A DNA stretch of 64,000 bases from Malaya genurostris (lineage: Eukaryota; Arthropoda; Insecta; Diptera; Culicidae). The DNA is taken from positions 150,940,641 through 151,004,640 of the forward strand of contig NC_080570.1 in the NCBI RefSeq assembly GCF_030247185.1, in the 5' to 3' direction. Positions 1 to 9,937 of this stretch are shown here, piece by piece (positions within the stretch are counted from its first letter, which is position 1; each line of letters opens with the position of its first letter). The notes beneath the pieces were generated by a model. It saw only the letters and a program-made list of their open reading frames with translations. It was not told the origin of the DNA and ran no database searches. A program made the translations under genes and the position numbers.

Positions 1-457
1 GGATCACGGGCACAGCGCCAACACAGAGTTCAGAAGTTGTTCCCCCCTCTCGCGTGCGCCGAGACCTCCGCATCTCCGACCGGTGAAATGGCATAGCTAA
101 TGAGTGGTGCGCCGGTTGGTCTGTTCGATGGCAGTCTGGACTGGACGGAATCACCTGGCTTAGATACGACATTCGCAGTCAATAACTAACTGAACGAATG
201 AATGGAATAACGAATGAGAGAAGGTATGACTAATTCGATGCTCGGCGAGAAAAAAAAACAGCATTTATTTTACTCTCTCTCACACACATATTTATGCAAA
301 CGGTGCGAGGAATGGCTTTTGTTTATCTCGTGTTAATGGTCTTTATTTATTTTTACCATCAGCAGGCTTCAGTGTTGTAATCTCATGAAATATCCGATTC
401 GTTGTTTTCGTGCACTAATTATAATTTTGAATTAAATACATAATTTTGGTAGCGGAG
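1..457. other. No gene recognised; GC-richer start of window
   Basis: The first 240 bases are GC-richer than the surroundings and hold no long open frame or convincing splice sites. The rest is AT-rich. It could be conserved noncoding DNA of the host gene, but nothing in the sequence decides this. Confidence 0.3.
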
Positions 458-631
458 ATTCGAGATTATGAGGACTTATCAAGAATTCCTAATTATGCGA
501 ATTATCTGGATTCGAACAAGTTTCACTACAACATATTAGGTAAATTACCTAATATGTTGTGGTGAAACTTGTTTGAATCCAGATAATTTGCATAATTAGG
601 GATTCTTAAAAAAATCATCATAATCTCGAAT
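458..631. repeat. Long hairpin (foldback, MITE-like)
   Basis: A nearly perfect inverted repeat of two arms of about 85 bases is centred at 544, where AGGTAA and TTACCT meet around a single A. The outer ends are ATTCGAGATTA and TAATCTCGAAT. The arms differ by a few substitutions and a short A-run. It has no coding potential. The form fits a foldback MITE or a small insertion-duplication; no target duplication is clear. Confidence 0.75.
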
Positions 632-766
632 TAAAATAAGAATAAAGTCAGTTCCAATTTAGGAGTTTTTGACTACTATTTCCAATACTTCCAGAACCGT
701 GAACTAGGAATTAAAATAGCCGAAATTGGTTTGTTTGCCCAACAATCAAATGAAATACAATTTGTA

Positions 767-2038
767 AAGACTGCCCCAGAAAGAATGGACGAACTTTGAT
801 TTCGCTGTAAATAATTCACAAGTGCTAGATATTCAAATTTCATTCGATATACTGATAATATTAGACTACAAAAACAGAAAATTTGCTACTTAGCCATTGT
901 AGACTAGCTGGCGCACCTTCTTGCGAACGTTCCTCATTACATTCTGTACAGACTTTTTGGCGACAAGTTTTGACACTTTTTTTCAATCTTTTTCGAACTG
1001 TTGAATGGTTTCGGCTGCCGACACATGTTTCCTAAGATGTGCCTTCGTTAATGCCCAAAATTCCTCAATTGGTCGAAGTTGTGGGCAATTCGGTGGATTC
1101 ATGTCTTTTGGGACGAAGGTGACACTTTTGGTAGTATACCATTCTACCGTTGATTTCGAGTAGTGGCAAGAAGCAAAATCTGGCCAGAAGACAACAGGAT
1201 CCTTGTGGCTTCGGATCATGGGTAGAAGTCGATTCCTTGATGTATATTTCGCTGTTTTCTTGAAGCAGTGGTGATGAAGGGTTTCGAAATCTTACCGCAA
1301 CTACAAATTGCTTGCCAGACCATAGCTTTCTTACCAAATTTTTCGACTTCAATCGATGTCTTGGACTGGTTTAACACTTGCCCTTTTCGCACCGTATAAT
1401 ATTGTGGTCCCGGCAAGGATTTGTAATCGAGTTTCACGTAGGTTTCGTCGTCCATGATTATGCAGTTCAAATTTCCAGCAAGAATCGTATTGTACAGCTT
1501 TCGAACCCTCGGCCTGATCGATGCTTCTTGTTTCGGACTACGTTTTGGTTGTTTCTGCTTCTTATAGGTTCGAAGATTCAAACGTTCTTTAGCACGAAGA
1601 ACATTTGACTTCGAAGTGCTCACTTTTTTGACCACATCCCGAACTGAAACCTCCTTCTTTTGCTCGAACGCCTTCAGTATACGTTTATCCAACTGAGGGT
1701 TAGCAGGACCTTTTTTCAACTCGTTTTCGGTTTATCCTCGAAGGTGTTATCCTCACCGAACTTCCTGATTGCATTTCGCACGGCTTTTTCACTTACTGCT
1801 TCCATTTTTGCTATCTTTCTCAGTGACAGTCCGTTTTCTGTGCACCATTTGTACACAAACGTTGTTCTGCTGAAAGTCCACGCATTTCGAAACAAACTAA
1901 TGAACACGAATAAACAACTGCACAGGTGGTTAGAGAAGAGTGTGAACAACAGGAAGCAGCCATAAAAATTGCCAGATTCTGAACCATTCCGAAATGGCAG
2001 CGGTTTTTGGTTGCGTCCATACTTTCTGGGACAGTCTT
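767..2038 (-). mobile_element. DD37E mariner-type transposon, complete ends
   Basis: Terminal inverted repeats AAGACTGYCCCAGAAAGWAT lie at 767 and 2,038, each flanked by TA, the duplicated target of Tc1/mariner elements. The length is 1,272 bp. The interior encodes a broken transposase on the minus strand. The family is recognised as the mosquito ITmD37E type from the catalytic spacing. Confidence 0.8.
983..1949 (-). pseudogene. DD37E transposase, frameshifted
   Basis: The transposase reads through three frames on the minus strand. Roughly 1,949-1,716 holds the helix-turn-helix (CTENGLSLRKIAKMEAVSEK). Roughly 1,719-1,216 holds the first catalytic Asp in IIMDDETYVKLDY. Roughly 1,219-983 holds the second Asp in FWPDFASCHYSK and the Glu in QLRPIEEFWA. 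Exactly 37 residues separate the second Asp from the Glu, which defines DD37E. Frameshifts near 1,717 and 1,218 make it non-functional, although all three catalytic residues are still readable. It sits inside intact terminal repeats, so it is a dead but complete-length copy. Confidence 0.8.
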
Positions 2039-2479
2039 TACTTCCATTTAGCCGTATAATTCTGCAATTGAACAGGTTTGGTTAGTTGATGACCAAATAC
2101 ATTTGATTATGGGTTTATCGGGTCTTCGTTTGAGAACTCGGTAGTACCGGAAATCACGCCAACTTTTCAAAAACGGCTGGATATCGAGATTTTTCACGTG
2201 ACATCACAAAATTGGTAGTTGATATTTTGTCTTATTAAATAATATATTTATTATGACACACTGCATAAGCGCGAAGATGCCTAGGGCATTACATTTACTA
2301 TCCGTAACTCTGGCAATGGAACTCGGGCTCAAAAATATTCAATATGTTCGAATGGGGCAAATTTTCTGCGATTATTAAAACAATAACCGAAATCGGGTTG
2401 TTTGACCGTCTACTGATAAAAACTATCAATTGGAGAAGTTTTGAGGTCGATGTAGAAAACTTTTTATGGTTTTTCGCCT
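2039..2479. other. AT-rich DNA with a LINE-tail-like fragment
   Basis: No gene is seen. About 2,215-2,310 resembles, on the minus strand, the 3' tail of the retro-inserted sequence at 42,001-42,514: both contain a GATGCC-AGGGC box and GACACACTGC/GGCACACTGC. It is probably a decayed 3' end of the same retroelement family. Confidence 0.4.
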
Positions 2480-2980
2480 TTTTCAGTGATGGTATACAAC
2501 TATATATGGAAATATAGGGTACACACTTTACCCTATATTTCCGGAACCGGAAGTCGGATCTGGATGAAATTTAGGAATTACGTATGGGACCACAAGACCT
2601 TTCATTTGAACCTAAGTTTGTCAAAATCGGTCGCGCCATCTACGAGAAAAGTTGGAACACATATTTTAATTTTTTTCACATTTTACCCCATAACTCCGGA
2701 ACCGGAAGTCGGATCCAGATAATATTCAGGATTTTGGTATGGGACTACAAGACCTTTCATTTGAATCTAAGTTTGTGAAATTCGGTTCAGCCATCTCCGA
2801 GAAAAGTTAGTGCAAAAAAAACGTTACTTACACACATACGCACATACACACATACACACACAGACATTTTGCGTACTCGACGAACTGAGTCGAATGGTAT
2901 ATGACATGCGCCTCGGTTCAAAACTCGGTTTTCACAGTGATTGCATAACCTTTCTATTTGAGAAAGGCAAAAAGCATAGA
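2480..2980 (+). repeat. Dispersed mosquito repeat, two tandem units plus tail
   Basis: Two units of about 150 bp carry GGAACCGGAAGTCGGATC, then GACCTTTCATTTGAA, then a TCGGT-GCCATC box (about 2,540 and 2,700). A CA-rich stretch, ACACACAGACATTTTGCG, and a GAGAAAGGCAAAAAG end follow. The same blocks recur at 7,740, 18,130, 36,190, 41,930, 43,780 and 52,270. It is noncoding; open frames across it are shadows. Confidence 0.75.
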
Positions 2981-3318
2981 AAACTCGTTTCCTTGTTTGT
3001 AGGTCGGTAAATATTAAATATTTATACAGTTTCTGAAGTTCACGCACTTGAGAGAAGCCTCCTGAAAAAAATTTATATATCACTTGGATAAATCATAGTT
3101 CAACTTCGAACGTATTCTTCTGAAGAATATCAAGTTCTACTCTGGCCGCCGGGATAAAGCTTGTTCGCGAAAAAATCGTGACCGTTTAATTTGAAATACA
3201 ACTAATTTGCTGTTAGTTCAATCCATGATGCACTTTTGAATTTTAATAGTGCATTATTAGCTATCGTGAATCTAATCCTAGGTACTTAATTAGACTGCGT
3301 GAAGAAACCATGAATTTG
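2981..3318. other. No feature recognised
   Basis: AT-rich sequence between the dispersed repeat and a transposase remnant. No open frame, tRNA-like box or inverted repeat of note was found. It may include the decayed 3' end of the DD37E element whose transposase starts at 3,319. Confidence 0.3.
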
Positions 3319-3514
3319 TTAGTTTACTCCAGCCATTAGGCTCGATGCAGACTTCTCTACAACCAATTTTGCTGCTTGTGTCCAAAATTTTCGAAATTTT
3401 TCTATAGTTGTAGCTTGTTGTTTATTTTGCGAGAGTTTTTCCTTCATGAAAGCCCCATACCGCTCGAATGGTTCCAATCCCGGGCAATTAGGTGAATTAA
3501 CTTCATTCGCTTTA
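3319..3514 (-). pseudogene. DD37E transposase C-terminal remnant, split by a LINE
   Basis: The minus strand encodes SPNCPGLEPFERYGAF, followed by a basic helical tail ending near SASSLMAGVN, the expected C-terminus of a DD37E transposase. The more N-terminal part (FWCDLASCHTAKDVW) continues at 7,287-7,375, on the other side of the inserted LINE. The segment between the second Asp and the PNCP motif is shortened, so this copy was already damaged before or since the insertion. Confidence 0.7.
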
Positions 3515-3516
3515 AT

Positions 3517-4392
3517 GGTACTTCTAAACCACGCTCTGGAATTTCCCATGAACTTTACCTAATACACTTCAATCGAAGTGATGTAAACAATTTGAAAACT
3601 TTAGAAAAAGTACGTTTCATTTCCCACATTAAAATTCATTGGGAACATTATAAACGGCATAATCGTATTGCAAACTTAACGCAATGTCGTCGTTGCCAAG
3701 GCTTCGGTCATGGAACCAAAAATTGTCATATGGATATACGGTGTTTGAATTGTGGTAAATCGCATTCGAAAGACGTTTGTCCAATGAATGAAACCACTGA
3801 TGAATTTTCATGTTCAAATTGCAATGGAAATCATAAATCCAATTATTTGAAATGTCCTGTCAGGGAAAAAATTTTAAACGCTCGTTCGCTTAGACAACAA
3901 GTCAAATCAACGACCTTAAATTTACAGAATATACCTGAAAATTCTTCTAAGGCACCTGCCAATTCGTCTTCTAACGAAAACAATTTATTGACAGGTAGAT
4001 CGACCTCGTCATCATCTTCTTCTAATGTCAGTTATGCTGGTATATTAGGTAGAAAGCTATCTCCTATTTCTTCTAATGTAAATATTCAAAACACAGGACC
4101 GCCTTGCAGTTCTTCTTCGAACGAAAACAATTTATTAATAGGTAGACCGGCCAAATCATCTTCTTCTAATGGCAGTCTACCTACAAATATTCCTTCAATG
4201 CCATTCGCTTCTTTAAATGAAGTCGATTTAGGCGATATAACTGAAAATAAAATGATCTACCTACAAGATCAACTTTTTCAAATGATCATCCAAATGAATT
4301 CGACTTCATCACTTTTTGAAGCATTTCAAATCGGATGGAAATTTGCAAATAATATTATAATGAATTTAAAATTTAACAGTGATATTAAATAA
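3517..4392 (+). CDS. LINE ORF1 (gag-like), N-terminally truncated
   Basis: This is the nucleic-acid chaperone protein of the LINE. The frame is open from the insertion boundary, so the true start is lost. Three cysteine-histidine knuckles follow each other: CRRCQGFGHGTKNC (CX2CX4HX4C), CLNCGKSHSKDVC and CSNCNGNHKSNYLKC. A serine- and asparagine-rich linker with imperfect internal repeats (SSSNENNLL twice) follows. The order, a pre-knuckle region with SHELYLIHF and then three knuckles, matches Jockey-type ORF1. It overlaps ORF2 by 14 bases, which suggests reinitiation or coupled translation of ORF2. Because the N-terminus is missing, a functional protein is unlikely from this copy. Confidence 0.85.
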   Translation, partial: GTSKPRSGISHELYLIHFNRSDVNNLKTLEKVRFISHIKIHWEHYKRHNRIANLTQCRRCQGFGHGTKNCHMDIRCLNCGKSHSKDVCPMNETTDEFSCSNCNGNHKSNYLKCPVREKILNARSLRQQVKSTTLNLQNIPENSSKAPANSSSNENNLLTGRSTSSSSSSNVSYAGILGRKLSPISSNVNIQNTGPPCSSSSNENNLLIGRPAKSSSSNGSLPTNIPSMPFASLNEVDLGDITENKMIYLQDQLFQMIIQMNSTSSLFEAFQIGWKFANNIIMNLKFNSDIK

Positions 4393-7033
4393 TTATTTGA
4401 ATATTTTAAATTGGAATGCTCGATCTTTGAAATCGAGTGAAGATGAATTTTATAATTTTCTCAAAGTTCACAAAATTCATATTGCCATTGTGACAGAAAC
4501 TTTTCTTAAACCAAATGTAAAATTGAAAAGTAATCCACATTATGTGGTTCATCGATTTGACAGGTTTACTGGAATTGGTGGTGGAGTTGCCATTTTTGTC
4601 CAACGGCAAATTAAACATCGAATTTTACCTTCTTTCAATACTAAAGTTATTGAAAGCTTGGGAATCGAAGTTGAAACCATTCATGGAAATTATTTCATCG
4701 CTGGAGCATATTTGCCATTCCAATGCACCGGCGAACAATTAAATTTCTTTAAAGGCGATTTGCAAAAACTTACAAGATATCGATCGAAATTTTTCGTAAT
4801 AGGGGACTTAAATGCTAAGCATGTCCAGTGGAATTGTAGGCAAAATAACAGTAATGGTAAAATACTTCATAATCAACTCTTAGCTGGTTACTTTACAGTT
4901 CTTCATCCCAGTAATCCTACTTGTTTCTCTTCCGTGAAAAACCCGTCTACAATTGATCTGGTTCTAACAGATCAAAGTCACATTTGTAGTGAACCGATTA
5001 CTCATGCTGATTTTGACTCAGATCATCTTCCTGTAACATTCAGACTTTCCAACGAAGCTATAATTAATCCAATTAGTTCTATTTTCAACTATCATAGAGC
5101 TAATTGGTTGGATTACAGATCTCACATTGAAAATCATGTGGATCATGAAACTATTTTAGAAAATTCTGCGGACATCGACACAGCAATTGATAATTTGAAT
5201 CATTATATTATCGAAGCTAGAAATCTTTCAGTTCCCAAAGCTCAAACTAAATTAAATTCTCCTATCATCGATGACAATCTTCAACTGCTCATTCGGTTGA
5301 AGAATGTTCGTCGACGACAATATCAACGTTCTCGTGATCCTGCTATGAAAAACATAGTTAAGGATTTACAAAAAGAAATTAAACATAGATTTACTCTTTT
5401 GCGAAATGAAAATTTCGCTAAAGAAGTTGAACAAATTAAACCATATTCTAAACCTTTCTGGAAACTTTCTAAGGTTCTTAAGAAACCTCAGAAACCAATT
5501 CCTGCTCTCAAGGAAGGAAATCAAATACTTCTTACAAATGGTGAAAAAGCTCAAAAACTTGCTCAGCAGTTCGAGAGTGTCCACAATTTTAATTTAAACG
5601 TTGTGAGTCCTATTGAAAATGAAGTCTCACTGAAGTATGATCATATTTCAACCCAAGTGTTATCACACGATGACATTATTGAGACGAATTTTGATGAAAT
5701 TAAATCAATTATTAGGAAACTCAAAAACATGAAGGCTCCTGGTAATGATGGAATTTTTAATATTCTTATTAAAAATCTTCCCGATGTTGCCTTGAGACTC
5801 CTGGTTAAAATTTTCAACAAGTGTTTTTCATTAGCTTACTTCCCAAAAAGATGGAAAAACGCTAAAGTAATTCCTATCCTAAAACCTGATAAAAACCCAG
5901 CAGAAACATCAAGTTATCGCCCAATTAGCTTACTTTCTTCTATCAGTAAACTTTTTGAAAAAATTATCTTGTTAAGAATGATGACTCATATAAATGAGAA
6001 TTCAATTTTTTTACCAGAGCAGTTTGGATTTCGTCATGAACATTCAACTACTCATCAACTTGTCAGAGTAACGAACATGATAAAATCAAATAAATCTTCT
6101 GGGTTATCCACTGGAGTTGCTCTTCTAGACATAGAAAAAGCATTCGACAGTGTTTGGCACAAAGGTTTAATAGCAAAAATGTCTGATTTCCAGTTTCCTA
6201 TTTATTTGATCAAAATGATTCAAAATTATTTAACTGATCGTACTCTTCAGGTTAGCTATCAGAATTGTAAATCTGAATTGCTACCCGTACGAGCCGGTGT
6301 TCCGCAGGGTTCGAGTGTAGCTCCAATCTTGTATAATATTTTCACTTCTGATCTTCCAAATCTACCCGTTGGTTGTCAGAAATCGCTATTCTGTGACGAC
6401 ACAAGTCTGTTAGCCACAGGTAGAAATCTAAGAGTGATCTGCAGTCGCCTACAAAGAAGTTTAAATATTTTCAGTGATTATCTGTCAAAATGGAAAATTA
6501 AACCAAATGCAGCAAAAACGCAATTAATTATCTTTCCTCACAAGCCAAGAGCTTCTTTTCTAAAACCAAACAATAATCACATTCTCAAATTGAATGGCTT
6601 GGAATTGACATGGTCTGATCAAGCTAAATACTTAGGTTTAACGTATGACAAAAAACTCACTTTCAAGGATCACATTGAAGGAATCCAGGCAAAGTGTAAT
6701 AAATATATTAAATGTTTATATCCTCTTATAAACAGAAATTCTAAGCTCTGTCTAAAAAACAAATTGTTAATTTATAAACAAATTTTCAGACCAGCCATGC
6801 TTTATGCGGTACCAATTTGGTCAAGCTGTTGTTCCACCAGGAAGAAAACGCTTCAAAGGATTCAGAATAAAATTCTGAAAATGATTCTGAAGCGTCCTCC
6901 CTGGTTTAGTACAAATGAGTTACACAGACTCACAAATATAGAACCATTAGATGTAATGTCACATAATATTATAAGCAAATTCCGACAAAAATCGATGCAA
7001 TCTTCAATTGAATCGATTCGCTCTCTGTATTAG
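4379..7033 (+). CDS. LINE ORF2: endonuclease-reverse transcriptase, intact
   Basis: About 884 residues without a stop. The N-terminal apurinic-type endonuclease shows LNWNARSL, VTETFLKP, VIGDLNAKHVQW, and the SDH motif in DFDSDHLPV (residues about 8-220). The reverse transcriptase follows with NYRP-like SSYRPISLLSS, LLDIEKAFDSVWH, GVPQGSSVAPILYN and the catalytic box LFCDDTSLLA, where most relatives have YADD. No RNase H domain is seen, as expected for Jockey. There is no ATG near the start: the frame begins at a GTG overlapping the end of ORF1. All catalytic acidic residues look present, so the enzyme may be active if expressed. Confidence 0.9.
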   Translation: MILNNYLNILNWNARSLKSSEDEFYNFLKVHKIHIAIVTETFLKPNVKLKSNPHYVVHRFDRFTGIGGGVAIFVQRQIKHRILPSFNTKVIESLGIEVETIHGNYFIAGAYLPFQCTGEQLNFFKGDLQKLTRYRSKFFVIGDLNAKHVQWNCRQNNSNGKILHNQLLAGYFTVLHPSNPTCFSSVKNPSTIDLVLTDQSHICSEPITHADFDSDHLPVTFRLSNEAIINPISSIFNYHRANWLDYRSHIENHVDHETILENSADIDTAIDNLNHYIIEARNLSVPKAQTKLNSPIIDDNLQLLIRLKNVRRRQYQRSRDPAMKNIVKDLQKEIKHRFTLLRNENFAKEVEQIKPYSKPFWKLSKVLKKPQKPIPALKEGNQILLTNGEKAQKLAQQFESVHNFNLNVVSPIENEVSLKYDHISTQVLSHDDIIETNFDEIKSIIRKLKNMKAPGNDGIFNILIKNLPDVALRLLVKIFNKCFSLAYFPKRWKNAKVIPILKPDKNPAETSSYRPISLLSSISKLFEKIILLRMMTHINENSIFLPEQFGFRHEHSTTHQLVRVTNMIKSNKSSGLSTGVALLDIEKAFDSVWHKGLIAKMSDFQFPIYLIKMIQNYLTDRTLQVSYQNCKSELLPVRAGVPQGSSVAPILYNIFTSDLPNLPVGCQKSLFCDDTSLLATGRNLRVICSRLQRSLNIFSDYLSKWKIKPNAAKTQLIIFPHKPRASFLKPNNNHILKLNGLELTWSDQAKYLGLTYDKKLTFKDHIEGIQAKCNKYIKCLYPLINRNSKLCLKNKLLIYKQIFRPAMLYAVPIWSSCCSTRKKTLQRIQNKILKMILKRPPWFSTNELHRLTNIEPLDVMSHNIISKFRQKSMQSSIESIRSLY

Positions 7034-7252
7034 TTAGTAAGTTAGTATATAAGTTCCTTTTCCCCATTACACAATACAAGTAGGTTTAGAATTTTCCCTA
7101 CACAAAAATCTCAGAATTGCGGAAGCAAATGATGTCTTCATGGTAATAACCAAATCATATATATATAACAGGGCTGAAAAGTCACCACTTGTGGCTGAAC
7201 ACCCAATTTAAATCTTAATAATTTAATTTTAACTCATATTCCAATAAATAGT

Positions 7253-7286
<34 letters not shown>

Positions 7287-7288
<2 letters not shown>

Positions 7289-7375
7289 TCATTCGCTTTA
7301 TGTAATTCCCAAACATCTTTGGCGGTGTGACAAGATGCCAAATCACACCAGAATAGCGAACTGTATCGAACAAGC
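7287..7375 (-). pseudogene. DD37E transposase remnant, right-hand piece
   Basis: The minus strand reads FWCDLASCHTAKDVWELHK and then ANEV, the part holding the second catalytic Asp. It continues into 3,514-3,319 across the LINE. Beyond about 7,380 the similarity to transposase stops, so this is an internal fragment only. Confidence 0.65.
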
Positions 7376-7739
7376 AAGGTGCCGGTGCTTGAAAGTATGC
7401 ACGAAAGTTGGATACATTTAGATTTTCCTACTCCGGTTTCAACTATTTGGTCGTTCACCGGGGGACAGTCACAGCATGTACAAAAAAAATCTGGGCACTT
7501 CTGCAATATTTGCTTAATCTGTGCATTCTTCTGGTGCTTCTTGAGATGCGTTTTTGCTCCGCTCCCAGCCTCTCTGACTGTTGTGAAACGTGTAACGAAA
7601 GATTTAGAAACGCGATAATTCAATTCAATTGTCGTCTTTGCCTCGCCAGTGCTTAACAGATTATGTTGAACTGTTATACCACCTAGCAGTTCAACATAAA
7701 CCGCTATGCAGACGTAAAGTGTGTGCTATTTTGCAAAAC
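7376..7739. other. Repeat-like sequence with a small hairpin
   Basis: No gene. About 7,660-7,710 forms a hairpin in which TATGTTGAACTG pairs with CAGTTCAACATA. A related sequence occurs in reverse near 23,370-23,415 (GGTGGCATAATAGTTCAGCA), so this is part of an old dispersed repeat. Confidence 0.4.
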
Positions 7740-8520
7740 ATTTTTTACCTTTCTCTATAGAAAGGTATTAGACTTACTGGAAAAAACGACTATCGAACGA
7801 TGCCTCGGAGACCCATGGTTTTATATACGATTCGACTCAGTTCGACGAGATCGGAAAATGTCTGTGTGTATATGTGTGTGCACTTTTCGAAGATATTTTA
7901 CCGCTCGTTTGAAAGTTACTGTCGGGCCATTGATCAAGTTCAAAGATCAAATGGCTGCGACTTCTGGTTCCGGAGATATGGTGGTAAAAGTGACGTAACC
8001 GACAAAACACGTTGTTTTCGGAAAGCTCTAAGGCTCAGGCACCTTGGCAAAAGTCCCCATACAAAATTTGAGCTAAATCGGATATGGGTAAGGGGTGCTG
8101 CCAGGCGGTTAAAGTTTGGGTAGGGCGGTTCGACTTTGAAAAATCACCATGAGATTTCCGAAGTCGAAATTTTTTTTTTTGATGCCGAAGGTCTTAGAAT
8201 TGCATAAAAGTCCTAGAAAGTCGATTTATTCAGAATTTTTTTAAGATGACACTGAATCTCGACGTTTCATGCAATTTTTCGATTTCGGAGATGTGAACCT
8301 TTCAAAGATTTTTTTTCTTAGCTCGATTTTCTCGAAGATGGCCGAATCAGTTTTAACAAACTTGGTTTCGATTGAAAGCTACTCTTAGCTTGTAAAAATC
8401 GCGTTTTTTCTATCCGTAAATCTTTTTTCAGAAAGTGACCAATGATCAAATTCAAGTATATTATACCTGATACTTTTGCTTTAGAGAATGTTGTCGGCTA
8501 GTCGACTTAAGCGCTGAAGC
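7740..8520 (-). repeat. Dispersed mosquito repeat, reverse orientation
   Basis: It starts with the palindromic end CCTTTCTATAGAAAGG and carries GACTCAGTTCGACGAGATCG, a GT-rich stretch, GTTCCGGAGATATG and GTGACGTAACCGACAAAACA. The same blocks appear in the opposite orientation at 18,130-18,915, so the two form a 0.8-kb inverted pair around the first coding exon. No protein is encoded. Confidence 0.7.
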
Positions 8521-9100
8521 CCCCTTTAACGAACTTACCAAATAAACCTGGATGAATTTGTGTTAGAAATTATCAGCCCAAATTCGCGTCATAAGTTATC
8601 ATAGTAAAAAAAATTATAATGACACTGTTTGAATGACAAGAGAAATGCATTATCACACCAACTAGTGGATTAGGAAAAAGTGTTTTATACTGTTACTGGT
8701 CGATTCAGTTTTAATTTTATAAATAATGTATTTTTTTCCCACAAAAGAAATATTTACGGATCCTTTATGTGGCTATATGTGAATTAAAATAGAAGGTCAT
8801 CTTGCTCGCTTTATTGTCCACAACTACATATTTCTTGTCTGATCATAAATGCGTTGCACTTGCTCGATACAATATACGACCTATTACATTCTACTTCGGT
8901 GTCCGATTTGGTTGGTGGAAACTATCAAACTGTATTTGACCTTTAAGTCGGCCGAATGTCAACTTAACGAGCGTCACAAAAAGTTTTCTCAAATGTTTCA
9001 AGTTATCAATTTTAATCCCATCCCATCGAACTTAGGCCTCCCTTTAGGTAGATTCGTAGATTCGCGAGAAATAGTTTTACATCGTGCTACGATTCTCCCT
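8521..9100. other. No feature recognised
   Basis: AT-rich sequence with no credible open frame or repeat signature. It precedes the GC-rich promoter region of the first exon. Confidence 0.3.
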
Positions 9101-9937
9101 CGCGCTTTGTTGTCATTTGGGTTTGTGAAGCTGAACCAGACATAATCAGAGAGTGCAGAGCAGTGCGCCCGGTAGCCCCCGAAGCTTAGCGAAGCGGCTT
9201 CTGGAGTGTTATTGTTCTGGCGGTGCGTTTTGTGAGCTTTTCTTTCTCTCGGCGCGTGGAACAACATGCTCACCTGCCCGCTAGCCTCGCTGACTGACTG
9301 ACTGATGGAACCGCCGGTGGTCGTCGTCTATGTTTTTGTGTAACGCGCCCGGGGACAAGCGTGTGCATTCGCGATGGTGCAGCGACGCCAGCGGTCTCTA
9401 ATGTTGTACGGGCTCCGGGCTCAGAAATTTTTCGTTCACAGTTAGTATGTTGTTTACTTTCTCGCCATAGACACAGCCACAAGGACCCGGGTCCCCTGGT
9501 TTGTACGACGAGCGCGCGCGCGTGTGAAGTATGTGCGTTTTTGCGGGGGTTCGTTTTGGGCCTACAACAGACACAACCTGCCGAAGGGGGGCCTATCGTG
9601 ATTGATAGTCGCGTGTGTGCGGAAATCAAATGCGATTAGAGGGTGGACTGAAATAATTTTTTTCCAGGGCTCAATAAGTGGTTGCGAGTGAATGGTTTAA
9701 ATAATTAAACGCAACGAAAAAACAAAAGTGATTGAACGGGGCAAAATTTTCCGGGTACAATCGAGGGGAGAAGTGGGAGTAGTTTCCATAATCGAGTTTC
9801 GCCCGCTGTGTTCGTGTTCGAGAGTGATGAAACAATGTTACCAGCGCAAGTGAATAAGAATTCCACCAACGACGCACTTTTATTACCGCTCAAAATGTTG
9901 AAGATTTTGGACGTTTTGAAATGGCCATAGGACAAAA
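9101..9937 (+). promoter_or_regulatory. Candidate promoter and 5'UTR of the first exon
   Basis: From about 9,140 to 9,630 the base composition turns GC-rich and CpG-rich, unlike the flanks, as is usual around insect promoters and 5'UTRs. A GACT repeat lies near 9,290. A pyrimidine run ending TTTTTTTCCAG at about 9,668 is a plausible splice acceptor, so the 5'UTR may be split, with the coding exon starting at 9,669. The last in-frame stop before the start codon is TGA at 9,917. No TATA box is obvious. The exact transcription start cannot be read. Confidence 0.4.

Larger units (their letters stand above)
3515..7286 (+). mobile_element. Jockey-clade (Juan-like) LINE, 5'-truncated, with poly(A)
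   Basis: The insertion is bounded by a 14-bp target duplication, CTTCATTCGCTTTA, at 3,501-3,514 and 7,287-7,300. It ends in AATAAA (about 7,242) and a 29-base poly(A) tract (about 7,258-7,286). The 5' end starts inside ORF1, so it is truncated. ORF1 and ORF2 overlap by 14 bases. A second copy lies at 16,810-18,105 and a decayed piece at about 59,640. Near-identity with the 16.8-kb copy over long stretches indicates recent family activity. Confidence 0.9.

Noticed and set aside
9270..9639. Overlapping 90-120-codon frames on both strands
   Set aside because: GC-rich, stop-poor 5'UTR or promoter sequence gives open frames on every strand. None has a recognisable motif.
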